DNA from: Rotaria sordida
Taxonomy: Eukaryota > Rotifera > Eurotatoria > Philodinida > Philodinidae
DNA length: 64,000 nucleotides
Reading direction: 5' to 3'
NCBI GenBank assembly: GCA_905250125.1
Contig: CAJNOL010000163.1
Span: 124,001-188,000, forward strand
Positions 24,001 through 36,652 of the stretch are shown piece after piece. The notes under the pieces were generated by a model. It ran no database searches, was not told the DNA's origin, and worked only from the letters and a program-made list of their open reading frames with translations. Numbering within the stretch: the stretch's first letter is position 1; each line of letters begins with the position of its first letter. Both the position numbers and the translations under genes were made by a program.

Positions 24001-25524
24001 GAAAACATGAATTTCAAAGAAAATTTACTTATTATAACATTTAATTGATCATTTAAAATTTTTAATTTATGATCTTTTGTTGTTTTAAGTGATTGTAATA
24101 AATGATGTCGACGATTTTCTACATAACTTTTTATTTCATTAAATGATCGATTAATTGCTTCAGCTAATAAATAATAAATTATATAAAAAATAAATTTTCA
24201 TCTATAGAAAATTTTACCAGCTTTTTCCATACTACTATCAAGTCGCTTAACTTCATTATTAACAACTTCAAGTGCATGATCCAAACAGTTAATAGCTATA
24301 AGAAGTAAAACAGAAAAAAAATAATCATTTGAATAAAATAAAAAATAAAAGAATTTTCTTGACTATGTAATTCGACCTTCTACAATGACTTCTTTAAAAA
24401 TCTCACGTTAATGATAATGATACATTATTTTTAAATACTAACCATTCATCAACAGACCGATCAATCAATCAAAACGAGAAACATGACAATGACAGTTTCT
24501 TGTTGTACTGTCTAATAAATATAGTTAATTAATTATTGTCGAATCTTCAATGGACTAGAGACGTGCAAGACCAAGGCTTTTTTTGTTTTATCCCGATTAA
24601 TTTTTGGGTTGTCTCTCTTGAATTATGCTGTCATTTATAACATAATTCGCTGAAAACCATAGAATATTTAATTATAATCTTTAGTTTCGATTGGTATATC
24701 TCTTTTTCTTGTAGTTCCGATCCCTCGAATCTCTCAAATGTTGATCTTGGTTACTGAATTCAGTGCTAAAATTGATTCTGCACATCTCTAGAATGAATCG
24801 ATATATTCATCGAATTAAGAAAGAATGTATTCTAGTTCAATTCGGCAATTTGATTATAAATTGATAAGATTTATTTCAATTTAATTTTTGAAAATCTTAC
24901 TTTTTGATGCTTTAAAAAATAAAATTTCATTCATCCGTTTAATAGCTAATGAAAATGGTACAATAGTATGTTCAGCTGATATTTGATGTTGATCACATAA
25001 TTGACAAAAAATTTTATCGCATGTTTCACAAAATAATAATTCTTCATTTGTATGTAAATTACATTTTGGTACAACATCACGTCGTAAACGAACCAGTAAA
25101 TCAAGTAATTGATTAACAATAAACGATGGTGGAAAAGAAGTAACACCACCTAAAATTTTAATTTGTTGTCTTTTTTTTTGTTTAAATACGAAAAACAAAA
25201 AAAAACTAATGTATTTATTTACCTCTAGGTAATAAAATATGTTCACGACAGATTGGACCTATTTATTAAAAACAAAAAATTAGAAAATAATGAAATTTTT
25301 TTTTGTTTTCTCTTTAACATACATTTAATAGCATCTGATCTTGGTTGAGAATTAACAATACGTTCTAAACATTGTCGACAAACTGTATGTGAACATGGTA
25401 ATAATTTTGGTTGATGATCATAAGAATCAGATGAAAATTGATTAATACATGTTGAACATGTTAAAAAATGTTCAGTAAAATCTTTAGCATTGATATTAAT
25501 TGTTTCGACTAATGTTGAGCCCAT
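21040..25524 (-). CDS. TRIM-NHL E3 ubiquitin ligase (RING, B-box, coiled coil, filamin, NHL), 733 aa
   Basis: Nine exons (minus): 25524-25323, 25258-25223, 25149-24901, 24295-24218, 24163-24029, 23946-23404, 23340-23191, 21907-21332, 21272-21040; 2202 nt, in frame. The N-terminal RING has all zinc ligands: TCSTC, LPCSHTVCRQC and KCPICREH. A B-box follows (CNLH, FCETC, FCQLCDQH, AEH), then a coiled coil (exons 4-6, for example HALEVVNNEVKRLDSSMEKA), a filamin/ABP280 Ig repeat (VDGGDPLTVNIYDPYGK to ISGSPFTVDV), and NHL-type blades (IYVLDPGNSRIKCLTQDGKF; final blade DGCVLCVDLTTDSIRKYRY). This order is that of the TRIM2/TRIM3/TRIM71 group, ubiquitin ligases that also bind RNA or cytoskeletal partners. 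The middle of the propeller (exon 8) is poorly conserved, so blade number is uncertain. The seventh intron is about 1.28 kb because of a foldback insertion. Confidence 0.92.
22688..23073. mobile_element. Foldback element inside a TRIM-NHL intron
   Basis: The outer ends are a near-perfect inverted repeat: TAACTCACCAATCGAACTGA on the left, and its complement ending GATTGGTGAGTTA on the right. The match continues inwards (CGATGAAATTAGTA paired with TACTAGTCTCATCG) to a centre near 22880. The open frame at 22930-23136 is arm sequence. There is no transposase. Confidence 0.75.
24558..24788. mobile_element. MITE-like element, GAGATGTGCA ends, copy 2
   Basis: GAGACGTGCA at 24558-24567 pairs with TGCACATCTC at 24779-24788 (one mismatch), and the flanks TA...TA are consistent with a TA target duplication. 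The body contains GACCAAGG near the left end and CTTGGTTACTGAATTCAG near the right, partly resembling copy 1. It lies in the intron between TRIM-NHL exons 3 and 4. Confidence 0.65.
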
Positions 25525-26914
25525 TTAGAATTCTTAATCGGTTTCTTTTTTTTTTCTTATTTATTATTCTCGTATAAACTTTGTTGTCACATCACATCTG
25601 AAGCTTTTATATATATATGTATATATGTATATATTATATCTATATGATCAACATAAACTGACATTGATGTATGATCCAACAAGAAATAGAGTAAGACAAA
25701 ATAAAGTAACACCAAGGACACATATAACCTTGTCTCTAAATCATCAATACTCTTTTACTATACTTTACTTTAGTCTTTGACACACCTCAATTAGATACAT
25801 ATAAATACAGACAATGAGTAAAGATCATGCAGCCATCATATCAACAATATAATAAGCAAACTGAGTCAAGGAGAAAAAAGAAATTAGATAGACACATTAC
25901 ATACATGTTCTGCATTTCTTCAACAAGATTTGACTCATTGAAGGATTTTCATTAGGATAAGAATTATTAGAATATATATTAATTATTTCTGTTTTTAATC
26001 TATGTAGAAGGACAAATATCAAGTCTTGCCAGACATTCTTAGAAATTAATCATATCTCGATATGGCAACCGCTATTTCTAATTACTCTAGAGATTTTATA
26101 AAAGCCTTGTAAAATGAAAAAAATAAACTGATATTGATTTCTAATAGATTTATTTATTAGAAATTCTGAATAAATCTAAAATATAATAATATTGATAAAA
26201 ATCAATTCCAATACTTTTATCTACAAAAAAATAAAATAAAATCTTAACAATTAAATTGAAAAATTTCAATTTTATCGCGAGATTTATTCAAGCATGAATA
26301 TTTCTTTTAAGAATGATGACTAACATAGTTTACTCATATGTCTTTGGCTTACCATTATTTTTATAAATATGGCGTGAGCACCTTCTATATCATGTCCCGA
26401 AAAAAAAAAAAACGTTTTATCGTTCTACATTTTGAATAAAAAAAGAGAAAAAAGTTTTTTTTTTTCTTTTGTTGAGGTCAATCAAATAAAAAGAAAAGGC
26501 TTTGATCGATTAGTACAAGTATTTTTTTACGAACCTGTTGCTGTAGGGTTTAACACTTATTTGTGCTACTAATGAACACAAACGCTCGACGGGTGTATGC
26601 GTGTCATCACAATCATTCAAACACTGACACTAACAATAAGTGACATTTATGTTACTGATGATCATGCTTACTTATTTTGGAAGGGTGCATATGAGAAAAG
26701 AAAAAAAAAAAAGAAGAGAAAAATAGGAAAAAGAAAGAAATGACGACGATGACGATAGATATCGACATATTTTTTTCTTTCCTTTCTTTTCTTTTATTCT
26801 GCGCAAATCACTTGCAGATGACATGATCATCTGCTTGCTCGTGTGCATAGTAACTGTTGGTCTGCTAGATTGTAGATAGAACAACAAGAGATCAAAAAAA
26901 AACAAATGCAAAAC
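25525..26914. other. Intergenic, upstream of the TRIM gene
   Basis: Contains an AT/GT-alternating tract (25608-25650) close upstream of the TRIM start, A+T-rich sequence and a few short frames without support. Confidence 0.5.
26889..26900 (-). terminator. RNA polymerase III oligo-T terminator
   Basis: A run of about nine T on the minus strand just downstream of tRNA-Lys, preceded by a T4 within the first bases after the gene. Confidence 0.6.
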
Positions 26915-26986
26915 GCCCGAGCAGGGGCTCGAACCCTGGACATTGTGGTTAAAAGCCACACGCTCTACCGACTGAGCTACCCGGGC
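26915..26986 (-). tRNA. tRNA-Lys (anticodon UUU), 72 nt, no intron
   Basis: On the minus strand the cloverleaf is complete. Acceptor stem GCCCGGG pairs with CTCGGGC (one G-U). The D arm is GCTC-AGTCGGTA-GAGC, the anticodon stem TGTGG/CCACA encloses the loop CTTTTAA (anticodon TTT), the variable loop is ATGTC, and the T arm is CAGGG-TTCGAGC-CCCTG. The internal A box (TAGCTCAGTCGG) and B box (GGTTCGAGCCC) for RNA polymerase III are intact. A run of T on the transcribed strand about 20 bases past the 3' end can act as the terminator. The GC-rich gene stands out from its A+T-rich surroundings. Confidence 0.96.
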
Positions 26987-29900
26987 CATGTTAATTGAAG
27001 GACGAAATCATTTTATCTTTTTGTTTTGTTTTAACAATTATTTCTTAATATAAAGGAAAAGAAAATCGTATATTTAATTTTTACTTTTTGTGTTTAAAGA
27101 TCTTTTTATTGATATGTTTGTAATAATTTTAAAGGTCAAATAATTTCTATAAGAAAAAAAACATTCTCTCATCACGACATTTAATCGCATGTGCGTGCCA
27201 GGGTCGCAATAGATGTTATAAGCAAAAGATTGACCTTGTGTCATGTCATTTGTTTCAATATTCGAACATTTTTTTTTTATTCTCGAGACAATCTCAAAGA
27301 ATAATCAGGATGCGAAATATCATCGTTTCTCAAGGTTCTATTATATGATTAAAGAAAGAATAAATAAAAGATAAATCTATATAATGCCATAAAATAATAT
27401 TAATCATGACATAAGTTATATATATTGTTCATTATATACTATAACACATAGTGCAGATTCGTCCGATCAGTCATTCATTCATTCATTTACTTTTCATTAG
27501 ATAAGAAATACTTATACGATATGTTGTTTTATCAGACAAGAGTTTTTCCCTTTTCTTTTTTTGTTCCTTTGAAAGCATACTATCAATATCTCATATTACT
27601 TTTATTTGATATTATAGAAGAAAATAAAACAAGAATCTTTTCTTATGCTTTTATAACTTTTTCTTTTCCATTTGATTTTAATGTCTGTTAATTATGGTAA
27701 TAGCAAGCAAGTCTAAACTCTTATGTGTAAATATCTTAACAAAATGTTTTATGATGATACGAGAATATACATTTATCGAAACAAGTGTAGCAAAAAACAA
27801 TTTAGTGAAATAGAATATAAAAGGTCATATATCAAAGTTAGAGAAAAAAAATTTATCACTAATGTATGAAATAATGACTTACACAAAATCATTTGAGTAT
27901 AATTTTTCGGCCCATCAATGTCTAATGTCTACGAGACTGCTTATTCACATAGTCATTTTTGATCTATTCTTTTCTTTCACTCTGTTTTTACATATTCTCC
28001 TATACTCTCGTGCGACACAATGTTCATTTTTTACTTCTCCCTCTCTCCTTTTGGTCTAGTGAATCGATCACGAATCGAGCATCATATGCAAACAAATGCA
28101 GCAATATATTTAAATGAGGCTCGCCACCTTCTTTTTTTCTACCGCTATCAAATAATAATCATATCAATGAAAGAACATATACATAGATCGAGAGAGAGTG
28201 ACAGAAAAAGCGAATATCCTTTCACTATATTACTCTTGATTGTGCAAACGCGACAAGGAGCTCGATTATCCCTCATCATGTCAAAGTATGCACATTGTAG
28301 ACTCACAATCTAGTGTTGACAGTAAATAGAAAAGAAAGCAAAATTCTCACAATAGAAAAAAAAATCTCCGTAATACGCATAAATATTTCACACAATTTAA
28401 ACAAAACGATAAATGAAATATGTATTTAAATGAAATGTAACATACAATAGAAATTTTATGCTATCAATATTTCAATACTTTTTCTATACATGTCAATTAC
28501 TCGATGAATATAATAAAAATGACAATAGACAAAATCTACTCATGATCAATTTAGATGAATCTTATTCATTGACTAAACATCTTTTTTTAGATATTGTATT
28601 AAGATTATAATAAATAAATCTAAACTCATTTCTTCCCAACAAATCAAATTTTATCTTGTTTATCAAATCATTTTTGCCATATGATGATAAATAGTGATAG
28701 TCTATTTTTCTTTCTAGTTTACAAGGTGATCGAAAGAAAAAAACATTACTCTCTTATGAAATATAATTTTTATATTTATGAAATTTAGCTTTTGAAATCA
28801 ATTTCATTTTCAATAGATAGTAGCTGAAAAATATAAATAGAATCATTCTTATTTTGAACACATTCTATCCTCAGTGGAAATAAAGAAGAAATTCATGAAA
28901 TATGAAATCTATTCCAGAACAAAAATAGTGTTATGACTTGAAATTTTCAGACTATGTTTCTCAATATTATTCACAACTTAAGTATACATAGAAATCATTT
29001 TGAATTATTGCTAAATTTATACTACATTATTTGAATTCGTTTTGTAGTACAATCAATTGTAAGTAGAGTGCTTCAATAGCTAAAAATATCTCTCAATTAT
29101 TAAGAAATTTTGGTTTCATTATAAGAAATAAAGTACAATATAATAAAGAAAGATAGAACTATAATTACCATCAAAGTTAAATAATTCTATTGAAACAAAA
29201 AAAGAAAGCAATCTTTTGTAGATTGAAGTTTTACATTCCATTGTGAGTATACATAGATTCGATATTTAATGAATTTATTGTTTGTCTTCAGTTATAATGG
29301 AACATTTTGAAAATAAAAATATCTCCATCTAATAAGTATTTCTAAGTTCTATTTATTACAAAGATAATTGAACAAAAAACAAAAATAAATTCTAGAGAAA
29401 TAGGTCGACTATCCTGTGATATATTCATTAAAGAAATTGAAAGAGATAGGAGTAAATCTATAGATATGCAGCTATTTTTCTGGAAAGCAACTTTGATTAA
29501 GAAAGTTTGCCGAATTTGTCTGAAATGACGAAGATTTGCAGCATTTTCCAGGAATGACTAAAGAAGATTTCACCAGTGATTTTAAAATTTCGAGCTGATT
29601 TTTTTTCCACAAGTAGAGACCTCCTAGATTAGTACAAACTTCAAAGGATTCTTCTTTTCATTGAGATATGACTGTATTTTGAAATATTCATATCACTATG
29701 AAAAGAAGAATTCTTTGAAGATTGTTCTAATCAAGTAGGTTTTTACTAATGAGCAAAATATCAGTTCAAAATCTGGAAATTACTGATAGAATCTTCTTTA
29801 AACATTTCTAGAAAACATTGCAATTTCATTTCACACACAAGTTGGTAAATTTTTTCAGCCAAAGCTTCTTTTTGATCACTTCCCATCGAATTATCATGAA

Positions 29901-30142
29901 GAAAAGTCGATAAAAAACGTTTTTTTTTCAAAGACGTAGTTGAATACCTTTAGATCTACTCAAATCTGAATAAACAAAAAGCAATCTACTAAACTTCGTC
30001 TATTTTATTAAATATAATGGGAAGGTGTTAGAAAAAATTCAATGTCTCTAAAAGATACATGGTAATGACATGATGGATACAAACAAAAAAAAAGAAAAAA
30101 AGAAATGTATTTCTGTTCGCATTAGAGCCAATTATAAGATAA
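26987..30142. other. Intergenic, contains a foldback element only
   Basis: A+T-rich. The overlapping open frames at 27862-28313 have no recognisable domain and poor composition. An inverted-repeat element lies at about 29480-29870 and is listed separately. Confidence 0.5.
29480..29870. mobile_element. Foldback element, about 390 bp
   Basis: Inverted arms meet near 29670. The best-matched part is GATTCTTCTTTTCAT on the left with its complement ATGAAAAGAAGAATTC on the right, and GGAATGACTAAAGAAG pairs with CTTCTTTAAACATTTC further out. The outer borders are diverged and approximate. No coding frame. Confidence 0.6.
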
Positions 30143-30639
30143 TCAACTATGTGACGACTCCTATAAAAAAAAATTTTTTTTTAAAATTCATTGTTATTAT
30201 TCTCATTTTGTTTTTTTTTCTTACTTTTAATAATTGTTCATCAGTTCTGATTAGTGGTAATGGTTGAGGATGAACATATGGTGAACGAAAATCATTTTGA
30301 CAATTGCTATAACCCATTCCTAAACCTATTCCTGTACCCAAGAAAACAGGCCATGGACGACCTAGGTTTTTTTTTTAAAAAGATAAAAATATCATGAATA
30401 TCGATGTTTATATTCAATAAATACTTACGTTTGAAGAGAACAGCAGAAAAGACAATACCCAAAGCAAGACCAGATGCTGAAATACAAAAAAAAACAGAAA
30501 CAAAACGTATAAGCATTTATATATATACATATATTGATAATAAATTCAAACCTGTCTTAACAATTGTATCAGTTAAACATCGATCCCATTTCTCACCATA
30601 GACTTCTTCAGATGCTAATGAACGATTTGGTGCTGTCAT
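30143..30639 (-). CDS. MIC10: MICOS complex subunit MIC10, 96 aa
   Basis: Four exons (minus): 30639-30552, 30476-30429, 30361-30225, 30160-30143; 291 nt, in frame. The protein has the family start EKWDRCLTDTIVKT, a first hydrophobic segment with a glycine motif SGLALGIVFSAVLF, KRRPWPVF, and a second with GTGIGLGMGYSNCQNDF, the conserved GxGxGxG motif used for oligomerisation. MIC10 sits in the inner mitochondrial membrane as a hairpin and bends it to form crista junctions. It is somewhat longer than the human protein (about 78 aa) because of a C-terminal tail (HPQPLPLIRTDEQLLK...). The last exon is only 18 nt (ESSHS, stop) after an excellent T-rich acceptor; reading through the intron instead would give a Lys-rich tail. 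It is divergent to CTNNBL1. Confidence 0.93.
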
Positions 30640-31067
30640 CTAAAATATACATGCAAAATTCAACTAAACAATTGAAACAACATGTTTCACATAAACAAAA
30701 TATTCATTCTTAATGTTCTCTCTTTAACAACATATTGATTGGTTTTATTATTTGACAAATCATGAAAAATTTCGCTAACGTCGTCATCGTCATCGTCATC
30801 TTTTATGAATAATATTTGTCTCTGATACTTCCAATGGATATACATATACATAATAAATGTATCTGAAAGTATTTAGAAAAAATTCTTTGAAGATTTTAAA
30901 AAAGAATTCCGAAAAAAATATATTTATTAAATAGATCTTTTCTTTCTTTGCAACAATAAACTATTCAGCTTTTATGACAGGTTTATTCTATTAACCAATC
31001 AATTTCAAAGAGCATTTCTGCTAGTATTTAATTTTCCTAATTGATTCGGAGACAAAAGACAATTATC
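30640..31067. promoter_or_regulatory. Shared upstream region between MIC10 and CTNNBL1
   Basis: The 428 bases between the two divergent start codons must hold both promoters and both 5' UTRs. A short tandem repeat of GTCATC (30780-30800) is the most distinct element. No classical TATA box is clear on either side. Confidence 0.55.
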
Positions 31068-34000
31068 ATGAATATTGATGAACTTTTAAATTATCAGGTA
31101 GTTAACTCATGTTTTGTTATTTAATAAAATTCGTGTTAATTTCTTTCTTTTCGTTTAAAGCCTGCAAAACCTGCAGTTCCATCAGCTAGTACTTCAACAA
31201 ATAAACGAACTACTGATTCAACATCATCAATAGCTGCTGGATATCCTAAACGTGTTAAACGTCCAATTCTTGATGATGTACCTATGCTATCAAATGGTTC
31301 ATCAATTTCTAATACAAATCTTGCATTATTAAATATCGATGAACGTGATAAACTTTTACAAATACTTGAACAAGAATCATCTGTAAGAATAATATTAAAG
31401 TTCTTTTTTTTTTTTGGTTTTTGATTCTTTTGATAGGAAAATCATTTCTTATAAATTTTTATAGACAGAAGAACTTGATGAAACATCTTTGAAACGAATG
31501 CTTTCACAACTTGAAAAACGTATTTCAAAAAATCAAGAAATGCGAATTAAATATCCAGATCATCCAGAAAAGTAATTCCAAAACAAACAAAAAAAGAAAA
31601 AACAAGTTTTTTTTTCCTATTTTTAAAATACATATATATTTATTTTAGATTTATGGAATCTGAAATTGAATTAAATGATGCTGTACAAGAATTACATATT
31701 ATTGCAACGCAATCTGATCTTTATCATGTACTTGTTAATATGAATGGAATAACTTTATTAATGAGTTTATTAACACATGAAAATACAGATATTAGTATTG
31801 CCGTTATTAGTCTTATACAAGAATTAACTGATGTTGATACATTAACTGAAAGTGAACAGCAAGCTACATTTTTAATTGATGCACTTGTAAGTTATTAAAA
31901 TAAATTTGAAGAAAGAAGAAAATTTTGTTTTTTTTTTCTTATTTTGAATTTTTCAAAAAAAACAACAGGCTGAACAACAAATTATTTCATTACTTGTTCA
32001 AAATATGGAAAGACTTGATGAAAATGTTAAAGAAGAAGCAGATGGAATACATAATTCACTTGGTAGAAAAAAAAAACAATTAAATTAAATAGAAAAATAA
32101 AAATTATGTTTTTGTTTTTTTCTATTTTATTATTATAGCTATTGTAGAAAATATGACAGAATTTCGACCAAGTTTATCTATTGATGCATGTAAACATGGT
32201 CTATTAGCATGTTTACTTAAACGTTTAAAAGTAAGGAGAGAAAAAAAAGAGAAAATATCAAAAAGAAAAAAATTTTTTTTCTCTTATTAGATTAAATCAC
32301 CATTTAATTCAATACGTCTTTATTGTTCAGAATTAATGTCGATTTTATTACAAAATCAGGATGAAAATCGACAAATGCTTGGTGAATTAGAAGGCATTGA
32401 TATACTTTTACAACAACTTGCTGTAAGTTTTTTAATTCTTTGAAGATAGAAGACGCATATATGCATCTGATTTCGAATCAACTCCGAATTAATTTGTGCA
32501 TATCTCTTATGATCTGTAGTAGTACACATGTCGTCAATCTGTTATATTATTATTCGTATTGTGAGGGTTTGTGTGTGTGTGTGAATACGGCTAAAGAGAA
32601 GATCTACACCTTCAAGATTATTATACTAGTAGAAACTCGATTGTTTTCTGTGGGTTTTGTTTTTGTTAAAGTTGAAAACAGTCTTGACATTTCTTTTTTT
32701 TTATAGGATTGATTTGTTTACAAAATTGAATTAAGAATAATTTTTGAAAATACGATATTTCAAGAAGAATATGTCCGTTTTATTTAAACTTTCGGAGTAT
32801 TCCAATGAGTCGCAGTTCTTTTCATCAATGATATTTCAGTTCAGAATTCACTCATTTGATTTTACCAATGAAACAGTATTATAAGTTCAACCGTTTACCA
32901 CCCATAACGATTTCAGAAGACTCGCTGATGAAACAACTATTGAAATAGAGTATTGATGTTTCTCTGATATATCAATAGCGTAGATGTGATATACTCTTGT
33001 TTGTGACGGCAATTTGGCCAATACAGTAATCATTGAGAAAAATAGGCGAGTTGACAAAAATTTTACTAAAAACTTTTCTTAAATCTGATGTAATTCGGTC
33101 GAAAAATATCGTAGAGAACTGGGAAACATCTCATTTCGAAGAAAATTACTTCCTCAATCATGAAATGTAGCGGAAGTAAAGTGTATGTCCGAATTGTAGC
33201 CACTGAAAAATTAAAGATTTAATTTTCTAGAAAACGTCCTAATGAATGATCGTTGTTAAGTGTTACACAATATATTCCTATTATGTATCTTGTCTATTGG
33301 TCGGAAAACTGTTTATTTGGGAAAATTCAACCTTTCTAGTTTTTCTAAATTCATCTTTTATTTTTTCAAGATGGAGTAATACGAAAAAGAAATTGATAGT
33401 TTATGGAGTTTCACTAGGAGACATGTTCGTAGATTTTATCAATTTCATATTTCATTTATTTCAAGTTACAAAGGAAGGAGGGTGTAAACAATTAAATCTA
33501 CTGACTACAACGTTTATAAGTCGATATTCTCTTTGAATTGTTCTAGTGTCATGAATCTCTTTTAATTCATGGGCGATTTGAGCCAATATAAAATATTTCT
33601 AAACCAATTTATAAATATCAAAATATATCTGTTTAAATAATAGAAATTAGTAAGAAAATTTTGAAACTAAACATTCTTTACGTTAGTTTCAATTCATAAA
33701 ATTCTATCTAATGAAAATACAGGAAATATCTATAGAAAATATCTATAAGTCAATCGGTTTGTTTTTAAATCTAAATATTTTTCCATAGACTAACTTTATC
33801 TTTAGTATTACAAACGACATGATCCTCAAACAAGTGAAGAATTTGAATATATGGAAAATTTATTTAGTTGTCTATGTTCATCATTATTATTTGCTCCAAA
33901 TCGACAACGATTTCTTAAAGGTGAAGGTCCTCATCTTATGAATATTATGCTTAAGTAAGAATAAATATTTAATTCATTCAATTTTATTGTATGAATTTTT

Positions 34001-35681
34001 CTTTTCTTGTAGAGAACGAAAAGCTTCACGTAATGGTGCATTAAAAACATTAGATTTTGCTATGACTGGTGTTGAAGGAAAAGATAATTGCCAAAAAATT
34101 GTTGATATACTTGGTTTACGTACGATGTTTCCATTATTTATGAAACCACCTAAAGGAAATAAGCGATCTGGTGAAACTCGAGCAGAAAATGAAGGTAAAA
34201 ATATTTATTTTTGGAAACTTTTTTTTTTTCATTTGAACGTTTTTTTTTTTTTTTAGAACATGTTATATCATGTGTAGCTTCATTAGTAAGAAATTGCACT
34301 GGTTCAAATCGTCAACGTGTATTTAATAAATTTACTGAAAATGATCATGAAAAAGTAAATAAATAATTTTTTTTGTATGATTATATATATTTTTTTTTAA
34401 TTAATTATATTATTTAAGGTTGATCGTTTAATGGAATTACATTTTCAATATTATGAACGTGTACAAGCAGCTAATAATCGTATTGATAATGATGAAGATG
34501 ATGATGAAGATGAAATTTATCTTCGACGATTAGATGCTGGATTATTTACTTTACAATTAATTGATTATATTATTACTGAAATAGCTTCATCAACAACAAG
34601 TATTCCATCAATACGACAACGTGTTTTACAAATTCTTAATTTAAGAAATAGTTCAGTTGATACTATTAAAACTATTATACGCGGTAAGAAAATAATATAT
34701 ACAATGGCTACAAAACAAAAGGATCATACAGATTTCATTTCAATTTTTTTTCCATAATGGTAATAAGAGTTTAAATAGTGATTTGAATAGAGAAAAGCGT
34801 CTAAACGTTTCTGACTATAACCATTGGCATGTCAATAGGTTAAGGTACCCTTGTTGTATTCTACCGTGATCGTGGCGCTATATATTAAAAATCTCAACAA
34901 TACGTCGCAGTACTTGACAATATATACTCTATTGGATAAAGGATATTTTTTTCTACAAATCTACATATATCGTGTTCTATAGTCGAACATCACCGAAAAA
35001 CTTAAAGTCATTTTTGAGACAAAATGAAATCGTCACAATATTCCCAAAATTCATGATCTTTAGAAGATCTGAAACCTAGTTTTTTAGTACTAAGAATCCT
35101 AAAATAAAAGTTGATTTTTATTCCTTTTTTCCATTGGAAACGGCGAAAAGACCACTGTTTGTTTTTTGGTTTTCTTTAAAATAGACACAGTTTAGTCTAA
35201 AAATGTCGTCGAAAGTCGTGAGACATTAATTTCTTAGAGAATTCGTTTGTTCAATCATCATATGTAATCAAAAAATACTTTTTTATTTCGACGTTCTCAG
35301 TGCTGAAGAACTAGATTTTGAATTTTTTAGAGAGTCTAGATTGTAGAAATACTGTAAAGATTTCATTTTCTCATATCTTTATTGGAAACAAATTTCTTCA
35401 TTCAAATCACTATTTGTATTCTTTATGTCATTTATCATTCTGAAAAAAAATTGAAATTAAATCTGTATGATCAATTTTTGAAGTTAATATATACATACAT
35501 TTAATTTGGTAAAAAGAAGACAAATATTAATTTATTAATTTTATTTTAAGAATATGCAAATAATTTGGGAAATACAAAGAAATCAACAAATGTTAATCAT
35601 ACATCAACAGATGGAACAAGCAATGGAAATAATGAAGATTCACATAAACAATATTTATTAGATTTACTTGAACGATTCTAA
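31068..35681 (+). CDS. CTNNBL1: Beta-catenin-like protein 1, 579 aa
   Basis: Twelve exons: 31068-31097, 31161-31382, 31465-31571, 31649-31886, 31969-32062, 32139-32230, 32291-32422, 33806-33954, 34013-34194, 34257-34354, 34419-34683, 35551-35681; 1740 nt, in frame. The start MNIDELLNYQ is followed by a basic segment (GYPKRVKRPILDD) that may act as a nuclear signal, and then ARM-type helical repeats, for example YPDHPEKFMESEIELNDAVQ, GITLLMSLLTHENTDISIAV and ERKASRNGALKTLDFAMTG. An acidic loop (DNDEDDDEDEIYLRRLDAGL) comes before the last repeats. The length is close to the human protein (563 aa). CTNNBL1 is a nuclear ARM-repeat protein associated with the Prp19/CDC5L spliceosome complex. Two introns (1.38 kb and 0.87 kb) are far larger than the rest; the second holds a foldback element. 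Confidence 0.95.
34722..35472. mobile_element. Foldback element in the last CTNNBL1 intron
   Basis: GATCATACAGATTT at about 34722 is matched by the exact complement AAATCTGTATGATC at 35459-35472, and further in AAATAGTGATTTGAAT (about 34776) by ATTCAAATCACTATTT (about 35400). The element fills most of the 867-bp intron and has no coding frame of its own. Confidence 0.7.
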
Positions 35682-36652
35682 AAATTTTGTTGTGTTTCTC
35701 TCTTTTTTTTTTCTTTGTCGATTCTTTTCTATATGATATTGTGATGTCAAACTATTCTCATATTAAATCTTTATATCTATTGTTAGAAGAATGAACAATA
35801 GAGATATTCTACGTATATATGTATGTCACAGGCAGAATTCATTTTGAATTAGATACAAAACTACAAAATAGTTTTTTCGTATTTAAAAATAAATTATAAT
35901 TGTCATTTGTATTAAGAAAACAAGGTACATATCTATTTTTTATCATTAGAAAAATTATTTATTTTTACTTAATGTTGGAGTTATGTCGCATTAATAATTT
36001 CTGTGACGACTTGGTGAAATGATTTTTGGAAAACATTTTCATGAACAACCGAAACTGTTTTTTTTTTGAATTTTTCAATATCTCCAGAAAGTAGCTATTA
36101 TTTTAACAGAAATAATATGTGAATTTGAAAATAACTGAACGAAACTTAATGACATAATATATTTATATTTTGCATATGATATATGAACTGCGTTAAATTC
36201 GAGTATCAATAGATACCAGAAAAAACAAATACTCTTTAGAAGTATGAACCTGATTATTCTGTTTTTTTGTTCGGGTAGGCGTTGACAAACTGTATGTATG
36301 TTTAATATAGTTGGAAACTCTATATCTTCCTAAACTTAGCTAAATTTCAATTAAAGTTAAAATTAATTAATTAAAAATATATAAAATCAATTATTTATTC
36401 TTATGTTTTTCAATTTTTTTAAAAGCATTTTCAAGTCTTTTTATAATTCTGTTTAATTTTGTCTAAGCCTCAATTCTGCCTAAAACATATATTTCTCTTT
36501 TTACATTAGACGGCCGATATGATGCTGAAAGATAAACAATTGGATTATGTATTGTTTATATTTTCCTTTTCTCTGATTCGACGTATCTTGCCTTCCATAT
36601 GATTTTTTTTTCTTCTCTTTTTCACTCACATTCGATTAACAATTTGATATCA
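35682..36652. other. Intergenic between CTNNBL1 and the distal RSK exon
   Basis: A+T-rich sequence including the CTNNBL1 3' UTR. AATAAA-like signals occur at about 35888. No gene is supported. Confidence 0.5.

Noticed and set aside
26672-26989. A minus-strand frame starting MARVAQSVERVAFN
   Set aside because: Its start is the tRNA-Lys gene read as protein, a common artefact; the rest is low-complexity.
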